In this document: one piece after another, positions 1 through 7,545 of the stretch
Layout: every line of letters starts with the position of its first letter
Position numbering within the stretch: position 1 is the stretch's first letter
NCBI GenBank assembly: GCA_038117225.1
Contig: JAYOFM010000039.1
Location: forward strand, 1-29,667
Reading direction: 5' to 3'
DNA: 29,667 bases
DNA from: JAYOFM01 sp038117225
Lineage (GTDB): Bacteria > Pseudomonadota > Alphaproteobacteria > Rhodospirillales > Casp-alpha2
Translations under genes and position numbers: made by a program
The notes under the pieces: generated by a model
Told to the model about the DNA's origin: nothing
The model's database searches: none
Seen by the model: the letters and a program-made list of their open reading frames with translations, nothing else

Positions 1-109
1 GACCCGGCGGCACGAACACCAGATCGCAATCGCCGCAGCTCAGGTATGCCCGGAATTTATCAGCGTGATAGTCGGCGATCCGCGTGCCGCCGCACAGCGG
101 ACAGGGCAC
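1..109 (-). CDS. N-terminus of a zinc-ribbon class I SAM methyltransferase (partial)
   Basis: Only the first 36 codons lie in the window; the gene runs off the left edge. The start is a GTG at 109-107 that shares one base with the RidA stop (TAGTG), a usual sign of translational coupling. The peptide begins MPCPLCGGTR and continues to LSCGDCDLVFVPPG. It therefore has two CxxC pairs about 20 residues apart, followed by the hydrophobic LVFVPP stretch. This N-terminal zinc-ribbon pattern is common in class I SAM-dependent methyltransferases that act on sugars or small metabolites; the methyltransferase domain itself would lie outside the window. The assignment is inferred from this short piece. 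Another protein with an N-terminal zinc ribbon is possible. Confidence 0.55.
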   Translation of the reverse strand, partial: MPCPLCGGTRIADYHADKFRAYLSCGDCDLVFVPPG

Positions 110-498
110 TACGACGCGGCCACGACCTCGATCTCGACCGTCCAGTCCGGATGCGCCAGACCGGCGACGACGATCAGCGTCGACGCGGTCTGATGACCAT
201 CCATCAGCCGGTCGCGGACGTCCCGGTAGAGGCCGACTTCGTCAGGGTTGGTCAGATAGGCCGTGACCTTGACGATATCGTCCTTGGCCATCCCGGCGTT
301 GCCAAGGATTTCGAAAATGCGCCACCAGCAGGTTTCCATCTGTGCCGCCGTGTCACCGGCGAGCTTGCCGCTGGGATCGAGCCCGACCTGGCCCGAGACA
401 TGCAGCCAACGTGTTGCGCCCTCAACCTGAACGCCATGGCTATAGGCCGACGACGGCGGTGAAATGGTGTCGGGTGTGTGGTGTGTGACCGTTGGCAT
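109..498 (-). CDS. RidA family (YjgF/YER057c/UK114) protein
   Basis: A 129-codon member of the RidA family: small trimeric proteins whose best-known members hydrolyse reactive enamine/imine intermediates released by PLP enzymes. An ATG at 543 would also be in frame and overlaps the upstream stop. I chose the ATG at 498 because it has a strong ribosome site (AAGGAGA at 510-504) and gives the usual family length of about 128 residues starting MPTVTHHTP. Family-like segments are LHVSGQVGLDPSGK near the N-terminus, ILGNAGMAKDDIVKVTAYL in the middle and the C-terminal beta strand VEIEVVAAS. The conserved catalytic Arg of the strict RidA subgroup (usually in an R-x-C/V-V segment near the C-terminus) is not evident, so it may belong to an Rid1-Rid7 type with a different substrate. 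It lies directly downstream of an MDR oxidoreductase and upstream of a methyltransferase, so it is probably in an operon. Confidence 0.88.
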   Translation of the reverse strand: MPTVTHHTPDTISPPSSAYSHGVQVEGATRWLHVSGQVGLDPSGKLAGDTAAQMETCWWRIFEILGNAGMAKDDIVKVTAYLTNPDEVGLYRDVRDRLMDGHQTASTLIVVAGLAHPDWTVEIEVVAAS

Positions 499-539
499 GG
501 CTGTCTCCTTTGGCAATGCGGGATCGTTGTCGTTGCTCA

Positions 540-1544
540 TCATAGACTCCCGTCGATGTCCAACTGAACGGCGCCCTGGGTGGCGCCGGCTTCCACGGCC
601 TGATGGGCCGCGATTAAATCCTCGAAAGGCAGAACGCGATCGATGGCATGGCGCAGGCTGACGCCGGTGCCGCTTGGATCGATCATGCCGCTGACGGCGG
701 CCAGGGATTCGGCGCGCAGGCCGGCAGGCATGCCGTAAATGGAAAACGCCTTCACCGTGGTGTTGTTGTACATTAGTTGCAGGAATGGCAATGCCGGAGC
801 GCCGACCGCGTCCGATGCGTAGCTGGCGACGACCGCATTGGGATTGAGCGTCGTCAGCACGGGTTCGATGTTGGCGCCGAATTCGACCTCCACCACCCGG
901 TCAACGCCGTCGCCCCCCAGGGCGTCCCGTATCGCGCCGGCCCAATAGGCGTCGCGATAATTGATGGCATGATCGGCGCCGAGATCGCGGCAGATATCAA
1001 GATTGGCATCGTTGCCGGCGGTGGCGACGACGCGGGCGCCGGCGTGTTTCGCCATCTGCACGGCATAACGGCCGACGCGACCGGCGCCACCGGTCACCAG
1101 GACGGTCAGTCCAGCGATCGGACCATCGGAAAACAGACCCGCGTAGGCGGTCACCGCCGGCACGCCGAGGCAGGCACCGTCGGCCATGGAAACGCTGTCA
1201 GGTAACGGTTGTGCATAGGCGCTCGGCACGGTGCAGAACTCAGCCGCCGTGCCATGGGACCGCGCGTGCTGGGCGCCAAAGATCCAGACGCGCTGGCCGA
1301 GGCGCTGTTTATCGACGCCCGCGCCAACCGCGTCGATGACACCGGCGCCATCGTTATTCGGTACGATGCGTCCCAATGTGCCTAATTCACGGCCGGAAGC
1401 GCGGCGTTTGGTATCGGTCGGATTGACCGCCGAGCGGGCGACGCGCACCCGCACTTCGCCGGCATCCGGCGCCGGTGCGTCGGACTCGCCCCGCGTCAAG
1501 ACGGCGACGGCGTCGCCGGCGGTATCGTACCACCATGCCCGCAT
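540..1544 (-). CDS. NADPH:quinone oxidoreductase-like MDR family protein
   Basis: A 334-residue medium-chain dehydrogenase/reductase of the zinc-free quinone oxidoreductase type. The N-terminal GroES-like half carries the family segment RVARSAVNPTDTKRR and a PNNDGAGVIDAVGAGV block. The Rossmann half has the NADPH motif VTGGAGRVGRYAVQMAK near residue 150, followed by GARVVATAG and LGADHAINYRD. No structural-zinc cysteine cluster is present, consistent with QOR-type enzymes that reduce quinones or enones with NADPH. The ATG start is preceded by GGAAGGAA with about 8 bases spacing. The stop TGA overlaps an alternative RidA start, so the two are co-transcribed. The native substrate cannot be read from the sequence. 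Confidence 0.88.
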   Translation of the reverse strand: MRAWWYDTAGDAVAVLTRGESDAPAPDAGEVRVRVARSAVNPTDTKRRASGRELGTLGRIVPNNDGAGVIDAVGAGVDKQRLGQRVWIFGAQHARSHGTAAEFCTVPSAYAQPLPDSVSMADGACLGVPAVTAYAGLFSDGPIAGLTVLVTGGAGRVGRYAVQMAKHAGARVVATAGNDANLDICRDLGADHAINYRDAYWAGAIRDALGGDGVDRVVEVEFGANIEPVLTTLNPNAVVASYASDAVGAPALPFLQLMYNNTTVKAFSIYGMPAGLRAESLAAVSGMIDPSGTGVSLRHAIDRVLPFEDLIAAHQAVEAGATQGAVQLDIDGSL

Positions 1545-1643
1545 CCAGATTTTTCCTTCCGTGAAGAGCGTTATGAGGCTTTGCAGCCCTCTTATCGACC
1601 GCTAGCCTTCACCGAAGCGCCGCCGAATGCAACGATGATGTGA

Positions 1644-2651
1644 ATGATTATGACTGAACGCACACTGACCGTCGCCTGTTGGGATTACGACCGGACCCGT
1701 GCCGTGCTCGATGGCCGCGTCGTCATCGACGGCTGGACGGTGACCCCGACAGTTGCACCGCCCGGGACATTATTCCCGCTGGCCGTCGGCGACGCCCCCT
1801 ACGACGTGACAGAGATGTCGCTGGCCAGCTATCTGCTGCAGACGTCGCGCGGCGAAGGCGCCTATATCGCCGTCCCGGCCTTCGTGTCCCGTGCGTTTCG
1901 TCACGACGGGTTCTACGTGCGCGCCGATGCGGGCATCGCGACGCCGAAGGATCTGGAAGGCCGCCGTGTCGGCGTGCCGGAATTCCAGATGACGGCGGCC
2001 GTCTGGATGCGTGGCCTGTTGGCCGATGAATTTGATGTGGATGTGACGCGGCTGATCTATCGTACGGCGGGTCTCAACGAAGCCGGGCGAAAAGAGCGCC
2101 TTGAATTGACGCTGCCGGATCATATGGATGTCGCGCCGGCGCCCGACGGCACTAACCTCAACGCCTTGCTGCTTGCCGGCGATCTCGACGCGATCATGGC
2201 GCCGGCGCCGCCAACGGCCTTCGCGAATGGCGATTTGCGGGTTCGGCGGTTATTTTCTGATGCGGCTGCGGCCGGTCGTGATTACTACGCGCGCACCGGT
2301 ATCTTCCCGTTGATGCATGTGATGGGTGTCCGCAAAACGCTTGCCGAGGCTCATCCGGACCTCGCCCGTGGCGTCTATAATGCCTTTCTCGCGTCCCGCC
2401 GCGTGGCCATGGACGAAGTACGCGCGGTCGCCGAGGCGTCGGCGAATAAAGTGACGTTGCCCTGGTTCGCCAATGAATATGAAACCACCCGGGCGCTCAT
2501 GGGCGATGATTTCTGGCCCTATGGATTCAGCGAGAATGTGCGCGAATTGGAGGCCCTGTGTCGCTACGCGAACGCACAGTATCTGACGGATTATCTCCTC
2601 GCGGCGCGTGATCTGTTTCACCCCGACACCCTGGATGTCGCCGGGCGCTGA
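1644..2651 (+). CDS. 4,5-dihydroxyphthalate decarboxylase-like / substrate-binding-fold protein
   Basis: A 335-residue protein with the type II periplasmic-binding fold seen in NMT1-like and 4,5-dihydroxyphthalate decarboxylase-like proteins. It starts directly with the first beta strand (LTVACWDYDRTRAVLDGRV), and I see no signal peptide or lipobox. This fits the cytosolic decarboxylase-like branch better than an ABC transporter receptor. Family-like segments include DVTEMSLASYLLQ near residue 55, DLEGRRVGVPEFQMTAAVW near residue 105 and LDAIMAPAPP near 180. There are two nearby ATG codons (1644 and 1650) and no clear ribosome site, so the exact start is uncertain. It is divergent from the MDR/RidA operon across about 100 bases. 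Known members act on aromatic acids, but many annotated homologues have no tested activity, so the substrate is unknown. Confidence 0.75.
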   Translation: MIMTERTLTVACWDYDRTRAVLDGRVVIDGWTVTPTVAPPGTLFPLAVGDAPYDVTEMSLASYLLQTSRGEGAYIAVPAFVSRAFRHDGFYVRADAGIATPKDLEGRRVGVPEFQMTAAVWMRGLLADEFDVDVTRLIYRTAGLNEAGRKERLELTLPDHMDVAPAPDGTNLNALLLAGDLDAIMAPAPPTAFANGDLRVRRLFSDAAAAGRDYYARTGIFPLMHVMGVRKTLAEAHPDLARGVYNAFLASRRVAMDEVRAVAEASANKVTLPWFANEYETTRALMGDDFWPYGFSENVRELEALCRYANAQYLTDYLLAARDLFHPDTLDVAGR

Positions 2652-2760
2652 GGAAGCGGCCCGGCAGGATATGCCGCCGCAATTCCGCCATCGCCGGCCA
2701 CAATGTTCCAATTGGCCAGTGATGTTTTTTATAAATAATTGAAATTAAACAATATAATTC

Positions 2761-2776
2761 TTGGCACGCTGTTTGC
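2761..2776 (+). promoter_or_regulatory. Sigma-54 (RpoN) promoter of flgG
   Basis: TTGGCACG, four bases, then TTGC: the -24 GG and -12 GC are separated by exactly 10 bases, which matches the RpoN consensus essentially perfectly. It sits about 72 bases before the flgG start, behind an unusually AT-rich tract (2724-2760). An IHF-like sequence with one mismatch lies at 2732-2744. Sigma-54 control of mid-to-late flagellar genes is well established in several alphaproteobacteria. Confidence 0.88.
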
Positions 2777-2848
2777 TTTTATCTCGGCGTCGGCAGTGTC
2801 TGGGTGGCCTGCCAGCATAGAAAAAACGGGAAACCGAGGACGGGAACC

Positions 2849-3628
2849 ATGCAAGCCTTGAGAATCGGCGCTTCAGGAATGATGGCGCAGCAACTGAAGA
2901 CGGCGGTGATCGCCAATAATCTCGCCAATATGAACACCACCGGCTATCAACGCCGGCATACGGAAATGCAGGATCTGATCTACAAGCAACTGGATCGGCC
3001 GGACAACAAGCATTCCAGGGCCGGCAACACGGTGCCTGGCGGGGTCCAGGCGGGTTTCGGTGTGGCCATGGTCGAAAACTATCGCATCACCGAACAGGGG
3101 TCGCTGCGAGAAACCGGCAACGCTTTCGATCTGGCGATCAAGGGATCGGGGTATTTTCAGGTGCAGCTACCGGACGGCACGACCGGGTATACCCGCGATG
3201 GCACGTTTCAGCTCGACCCCACCGGGGCACTGGTGACGCATGAAGGGTACCTGGTGCAGCCGTCGGTATCGATCCCGCCGAACGCCATCGATGTGGTGAT
3301 CAATTCGAACGGTGAAATCCTGGCGAAGTTCGACGGCCAATCGGGTCTTGCCAATGTCGGGGCGCTGAGCACGGTGACGTTCCCCAACGAAGCGGGCCTG
3401 AAACCGGAAGGACTCAATATTTTCACCGAAAGTCCGGCGTCGGGCGCGCCGACCACCGGCACGCCGGGACAGGGAGGTTTCGGCACCGTCCTTCAGGGCA
3501 TGATCGAAAGCTCGAACGTCAATCCGGTTAAGGAACTGGCGTCCATGATCGCTGCTCAGCGTGCCTACGAACTCAATTCCAAGGTTATTCAGACCGCCGA
3601 CCAAATGATGGCGCCGCTCAACAATTAG
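2849..3628 (+). CDS. flgG: Flagellar basal-body distal rod protein FlgG
   Basis: A 259-residue distal rod protein, exported by the flagellar type III apparatus to form the drive shaft under the hook. The first residues, MQALRIGASGMMAQQ, and the block NNLANMNTTGYQRR (about 24-37) are the N-terminal rod signature. Residues around 90-105 (GNAFDLAIKGSGYFQV) and the C-terminal SSNVNPVKELASMIAAQRAYELNSK are typical of FlgG, as is the length; FlgF is usually shorter and lacks this exact end. An upstream in-frame start at 2804 is possible but lies within the leader; GAGGACGGGAACC precedes the chosen ATG. No flgF, flgA or flgH is adjacent, which is unusual because flgG generally sits in a flgF-G-A-H cluster. 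A sigma-54 promoter precedes it and a hairpin terminator follows, so it looks like a single-gene unit. Confidence 0.92.
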   Translation: MQALRIGASGMMAQQLKTAVIANNLANMNTTGYQRRHTEMQDLIYKQLDRPDNKHSRAGNTVPGGVQAGFGVAMVENYRITEQGSLRETGNAFDLAIKGSGYFQVQLPDGTTGYTRDGTFQLDPTGALVTHEGYLVQPSVSIPPNAIDVVINSNGEILAKFDGQSGLANVGALSTVTFPNEAGLKPEGLNIFTESPASGAPTTGTPGQGGFGTVLQGMIESSNVNPVKELASMIAAQRAYELNSKVIQTADQMMAPLNN

Positions 3629-3667
3629 CGCCTGACATTCCGAATTCCACGTCCCTCCCTACCCGTG

Positions 3668-3699
3668 ACGGGCGGTCTCTCGAAAGAGAGGCCGCCCGT
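3668..3699 (+). terminator. Hairpin terminator after flgG
   Basis: A 14-bp stem (ACGGGCGGTCTCTC pairing with GAGAGGCCGCCCGT, one G-T pair) closed by a GAAA tetraloop, followed by TTGCGTTT. It lies 40 bases after the flgG stop, between convergent genes. Confidence 0.8.
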
Positions 3700-3732
3700 T
3701 GCGTTTCAGAACTGACGAAAACGAACCGAAAT

Positions 3733-4350
3733 CTACTTCAACGCCTTGATGTCCGGTATGTCGGGAAAGTGAGAGGCGACCTCATTCATGCCCTTTAGGA
3801 TACTTTCGGCGGTATGGAGATGACCGCGGACAGTATGAATTTTACCATCGTTCGATTTGATGGCCGCAGCGCCATTGGCCAATGATTGGCTCGTACTTGC
3901 GATCTGTTTGCCGGCGCTAACGGTCTTGGCCTCGGCGTTGTTGATCGAGGCGGCGATCTCGGCGGTTTGTTTTTCCATCGCGCGCATTTGATCCAACAAG
4001 GCGGCACGCCCCGGCGTCGCGGCTGGCAAGGCCTCGAGGGAGTGCGCCATTTTCTGCTCCATCGCTTCCAGGGTCTTCACCTGCTGCGCGGCGTTATTGA
4101 GCTGCATCCTGGTGGCATCGATCTCCTTCGCCGTATCCTCAGCTTTCTTGTGAGCATTGGACAACACTGGACCAAGGCGGGAAATCGCCGCCAAACCGTG
4201 GTCCGCTGATTCAACCTGCTTTAAGAGGTCACCCACGTGGTGGGTCAGGTAGCCGCGTGGCGAACGAGCCTCGCTTGATGCGGCAATGCCTGTAATCAGC
4301 GCGATGGTCGTTGCCGCGGTAAATGTCCTCCAGGATAAAGTCATATGCAT
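3733..4350 (-). CDS. Exported coiled-coil protein of unknown function
   Basis: About 205 residues. I do not recognise the family. The N-terminus (WRTFTAATTIALITGIAASSEARS) is a good Sec signal peptide with cleavage likely after SEA or EARS, so the protein should be periplasmic or secreted. The rest is almost wholly helical and rich in Ala, Lys, Glu and Gln. It has long heptad-like runs from roughly residue 60 to 180 (for example KKAEDTAKEIDATRMQLNNAAQQ and AASINNAEAKTVSAGKQIAS), which predicts an extended coiled coil. There is no cysteine and no recognisable enzyme motif. The start is uncertain: ATG codons at 4350 and 4344 both leave an intact signal peptide, and a longer TTG-initiated reading frame exists. 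It is convergent with flgG and shares no promoter with it. Confidence 0.7.
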   Translation of the reverse strand: MHMTLSWRTFTAATTIALITGIAASSEARSPRGYLTHHVGDLLKQVESADHGLAAISRLGPVLSNAHKKAEDTAKEIDATRMQLNNAAQQVKTLEAMEQKMAHSLEALPAATPGRAALLDQMRAMEKQTAEIAASINNAEAKTVSAGKQIASTSQSLANGAAAIKSNDGKIHTVRGHLHTAESILKGMNEVASHFPDIPDIKALK

Positions 4351-4437
4351 GTGGATGAGTTCCATAAATGTTATCAAAATGCGTTCGTGAGTTTCGTGCG
4401 GGCGTCATCGCAATAGCAAGTTAACATTCGGTAATGC

Positions 4438-5793
4438 TCATATGGACGCGTCAGCATCCGCGAACGCGCGCTCCAGTTCCCGACGGATGCCGTAAGCGGC
4501 GACGGTTTCGTCGACTTCCACGTCCGACCAGCACAACGGCTGATCCTTGGCGACGTCGCGCACGACCTTCAGTTCGTGAGCGAGACCGAGCGGCAAATGG
4601 CCTCCCGCCATCGACTTGGCGGCGGGGAAAAGTTTTCCGTACACGGTGAATCCGCCTTCGCCGTCGAGGACGTCACCCGCTCTTAGCGGGCGTTTCGCCG
4701 TCGCCACCACGTCGGCGTTGAAGGTGACCGCGGCCCCGGTGGCCTCGCCGCGCAAGGCGATGGAGGCAACGGAGACGCCGAGTTCCAATCCGATGAGATG
4801 CCAGCGCTTATAGAGGCTCATGTAGCGGCCGTCCGGGTCGGTGACCACCTGGTATTCCTGAAAGCAGCGGCGGATATACTCGGTATCGCCCTCGAAACAT
4901 ACCCACACGCCCTTGCGGATGTCATAGGGGATCGGGGTGCCGTCCGTGGTCAGCGAGGAAATGGCCTCGACCAGTCCCTTGCGTTCCAGCACGCCACCCT
5001 CGGCGAGCGGGCGCATCAGTGTCGGGATATCGTCAATGCCGCCAGGGGGGAAGGCCAGGCCGTCGTCGGGCGCCTCCAAACCGGTCGCGTTGGCAATGGC
5101 GGCGCATTCGATGGCCGGCTTGGTGCCGTCGAGGAAGGCATTGAACATCTTCGGGTTGAGGCCGCCGGCGGTGGCCTGTTCGGCGCTCAGGCCCCAATGA
5201 TCCCACACGGTTTCCGGGGTCGACTCCCGGAAATGCGATTGCCACTTGTGGCCGCGACCGGCGGCGGTGACGGGGAAGCCGCAGGTGCGCGCCCAATCCA
5301 CCAAATCGCAGGCGAGCGCCGGCTGGTCGCCGTAGGCCATGCTGTAGAGTACGCCGGCATCGCCGGCTCGCCGCGCCAGCAGCGGGCCACAGAAGGCTTC
5401 GGCCTCGACGGTGACGTTGATGACGTGCTTGCCTTGGGCGAAGGCCCCCAGGCAATGATCGACGGCGGCGATGGGATGGCCAGTGCAGTCGATGATGATC
5501 TCGATCGCCGGGTGAGCGACCAAAGCTGGCCAGTCGTCGCTCAGGTGGGTCTTGCCGGTGGCCAGGGCATCGTCAAGTGATCCCGCGTCGGCCTGGCCCG
5601 CCGGCCAACCGACCCGTGCCATGTTCGCGCGCGCCGTATCCGGCGACAGATCGACGATGCCGACCAGATGCACGCCCGGGGTGCGAACCACCTGCGCCAG
5701 ATACATGGAACCGAACTTGCCGGCGCCAATGAGGCCGATGCGGATCGGCCGGGCTTCCGCCGCGCGCTGGCAAAGTTTTTCGTAGAGTCCCAC
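4438..5793 (-). CDS. NAD(P)-dependent oxidoreductase with C-terminal SAF domain (homoserine dehydrogenase-like, COG4091 type)
   Basis: A 451-residue protein starting at a GTG. Residues 18-30 (RIGLIGAGKFGSM) form a dinucleotide-binding Rossmann motif. IIIDCTGHP near residue 100 and GKHVINVTVEAEA near 125 resemble the homoserine dehydrogenase NAD-binding domain. The last 90 or so residues (TAKRPLRAGDVLDGEGGFTVYGKL onward) match a SAF domain, the fold shared by antifreeze proteins, sialate synthase and FlgA. This architecture is known as the predicted homoserine dehydrogenase-like COG4091 family. The catalytic half of true homoserine dehydrogenase is not obvious, so a sugar-acid or other hydroxy-acid substrate is possible. 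It lies 23 bases after the sulfotransferase gene on the same strand and is probably the last gene of that operon. Confidence 0.78.
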   Translation of the reverse strand: MGLYEKLCQRAAEARPIRIGLIGAGKFGSMYLAQVVRTPGVHLVGIVDLSPDTARANMARVGWPAGQADAGSLDDALATGKTHLSDDWPALVAHPAIEIIIDCTGHPIAAVDHCLGAFAQGKHVINVTVEAEAFCGPLLARRAGDAGVLYSMAYGDQPALACDLVDWARTCGFPVTAAGRGHKWQSHFRESTPETVWDHWGLSAEQATAGGLNPKMFNAFLDGTKPAIECAAIANATGLEAPDDGLAFPPGGIDDIPTLMRPLAEGGVLERKGLVEAISSLTTDGTPIPYDIRKGVWVCFEGDTEYIRRCFQEYQVVTDPDGRYMSLYKRWHLIGLELGVSVASIALRGEATGAAVTFNADVVATAKRPLRAGDVLDGEGGFTVYGKLFPAAKSMAGGHLPLGLAHELKVVRDVAKDQPLCWSDVEVDETVAAYGIRRELERAFADADASI

Positions 5794-5816
5794 GTCACGA
5801 TCCCCGGTGGTTGTCG

Positions 5817-7514
5817 CTAATAGTCGAACGCGGTGACGACCGGCGCAAGGATCGGCAGCACCGGTTCGAGATGACGGCGGTAACGTTGCCAGCGACCCGC
5901 CGCCCGAGTGCTGATGTCGGCGCCGACGTCGGCGTAGCTCGGCGTGGTCGCGGGGCTTGCCGTGGCCCTGCGACGATCGTCGACGATCCGCGGATCCCAG
6001 GGGAGGCCGAGAAGGTCGATGACCCGCCGCGCCGTGCCCGCGGTGTCGTCGATCAAATCTTCATAGCGGACTTCGAGCCAAGGTGGTGCGAGGTGTAGGC
6101 GCATGTGTGCCCACAGTCCCATTGTTTCCGCGCATAACGTGGCGGCGCTCCGCAATTCGGTGAAGGCGGCGGTGGCGATGTTGGGGCTGAACGGTTGCAT
6201 CAGGCAACTCAACGTGACATCGCGCGGATCGCGTAGCATGACCACGATGGGTGCCGTCGGGAACAGCCGTCGCGCCAGAACCAGATCGATGATGTTCATG
6301 GGCATCTTGTCGACCAGGATGCGTCCGGCAGGGGGCGCCACGCCCAACGCGTCGGCTTCGGCATGAAAGCATTGACGGTAGCGCGCCATGGCGGCGTCAT
6401 CGGCACTATCCAAGCCTTCCGGGTAGCTCCCTTCGGCGGCGATCAATCGGCGCACAGTTGGCAGAGGGCTGCGCTCGCCCGATGTGACGATGTCGGGATG
6501 GGCGCTAAGTATACGTTCCATCAGGGTCGTGCCGGAACGCGGAAAGCCAACGAAGAAGACCGGTGTTTCGCCATTTTCCGCGCTGATATCCGGGATTGCC
6601 AATCGTTCGGCCGTAACCCAGGCGCGCATGGTGGCGACCCGGTTCAATATGGCCACCGGATCAGTCGCATCCGGCGGCAATGTGGCGCGGCGCAAGGCAT
6701 GGGCGCGCAACGTGGCGGCGAAGGCATCGTCCGCGCGGTCGAGCCGGTCAAACACCTGAGCGCGCTCGAATTCCACCTGCACGTTGATGGCGTCAGCGGT
6801 AAGGGGATCGACCTCGTGCAACAGGTCATGTGCGCGCGCCGGGTCGCCATCTCGTCGGGCGATTCGGGCCAGTACAAGTGCGGCGACGGGATTCTTGGGA
6901 TCCAGATCGGCAAGACGCGTCGCGGCATCGCGAGCGTCATCGACGCGACCCAGGCGTTCCGCGTTGTTGGCCAGATTGGCGAGCACGGCGATGGAATTCG
7001 GTGTGCCGATGGCGGCCCGCTGCAGCAATTCATGAGCTTCCGGTCGGCGCTCCGTTTCTATCAGCAAGGATGCCAGATTGTTCAAGGCGTCGATGTCGTC
7101 CGGCGCCACATCGAGTGCCAGCCGGTAGTGCCGTTCGGCCGCTGCCATGTCGAAACCGGCCGCCAGAGAGTCGGCCAGGTTCAACCGGGCTTCGATGAAA
7201 TCCGCGTCGCGCGCCAGGGCATCGGTGAACGCCGCCTGTGCCCCCGAGTGGTCGCCACCGCGCAGGCGGAGACTGCCGAGGGTGTTCAGAACAATAGCCG
7301 TTGGTGCCAGGTTGGCCGCCCGTTCCGCATAATCGATGGCGGCGGAAATATCACCGGCCTTGAGCCGCGCCACAGCCATCAGGTGCAAGGCCTCGGCATC
7401 GTCCGGGGCATCGGCCAGAACGGCGCGCAACAGAACCTCGGCCTCGGTGATTCGATCGGCATGAAGATGCTGACGCGCCGTCTCAACATCCGGGTGGACC
7501 GGAATGTCGTTCAC
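5817..7514 (-). CDS. TPR-repeat sulfotransferase
   Basis: About 565 residues from a GTG at 7514. This start is 31 bases after the upstream stop and directly precedes the first TPR helix; longer in-frame extensions would run back into the upstream gene. The N-terminal half holds roughly seven TPR units (for example AIDYAERAANLAPTAIVLNT and AERHYRLALDVAPDDIDALN). The C-terminal half is a PAPS-dependent sulfotransferase: the 5'-phosphosulfate loop VGFPRSGTTLMERIL lies at about residues 322-336, and the 3'-phosphate motif LRDPRDVTLSCL at about 425. This fusion is a known bacterial family of cytosolic enzymes that transfer sulfate from PAPS to carbohydrate or protein acceptors, with the TPRs probably binding the acceptor. 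It is sandwiched between a PBP4-type peptidase and a SAF oxidoreductase, which hints at a cell-surface or sugar role. The acceptor is unknown. Confidence 0.87.
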   Translation of the reverse strand: MNDIPVHPDVETARQHLHADRITEAEVLLRAVLADAPDDAEALHLMAVARLKAGDISAAIDYAERAANLAPTAIVLNTLGSLRLRGGDHSGAQAAFTDALARDADFIEARLNLADSLAAGFDMAAAERHYRLALDVAPDDIDALNNLASLLIETERRPEAHELLQRAAIGTPNSIAVLANLANNAERLGRVDDARDAATRLADLDPKNPVAALVLARIARRDGDPARAHDLLHEVDPLTADAINVQVEFERAQVFDRLDRADDAFAATLRAHALRRATLPPDATDPVAILNRVATMRAWVTAERLAIPDISAENGETPVFFVGFPRSGTTLMERILSAHPDIVTSGERSPLPTVRRLIAAEGSYPEGLDSADDAAMARYRQCFHAEADALGVAPPAGRILVDKMPMNIIDLVLARRLFPTAPIVVMLRDPRDVTLSCLMQPFSPNIATAAFTELRSAATLCAETMGLWAHMRLHLAPPWLEVRYEDLIDDTAGTARRVIDLLGLPWDPRIVDDRRRATASPATTPSYADVGADISTRAAGRWQRYRRHLEPVLPILAPVVTAFDY

Positions 7515-7545
7515 GTCAGACCGTCGTCGCGAAAGCGCATGCGTC

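Noticed and set aside
2849..3628. Naming the rod gene flgF
   Set aside because: Length and the C-terminal SSNVNPVKELASMIAAQRAY segment fit FlgG better than FlgF.
4798..5580. A 260-codon plus-strand open frame
   Set aside because: Antisense shadow of the SAF-domain oxidoreductase gene.
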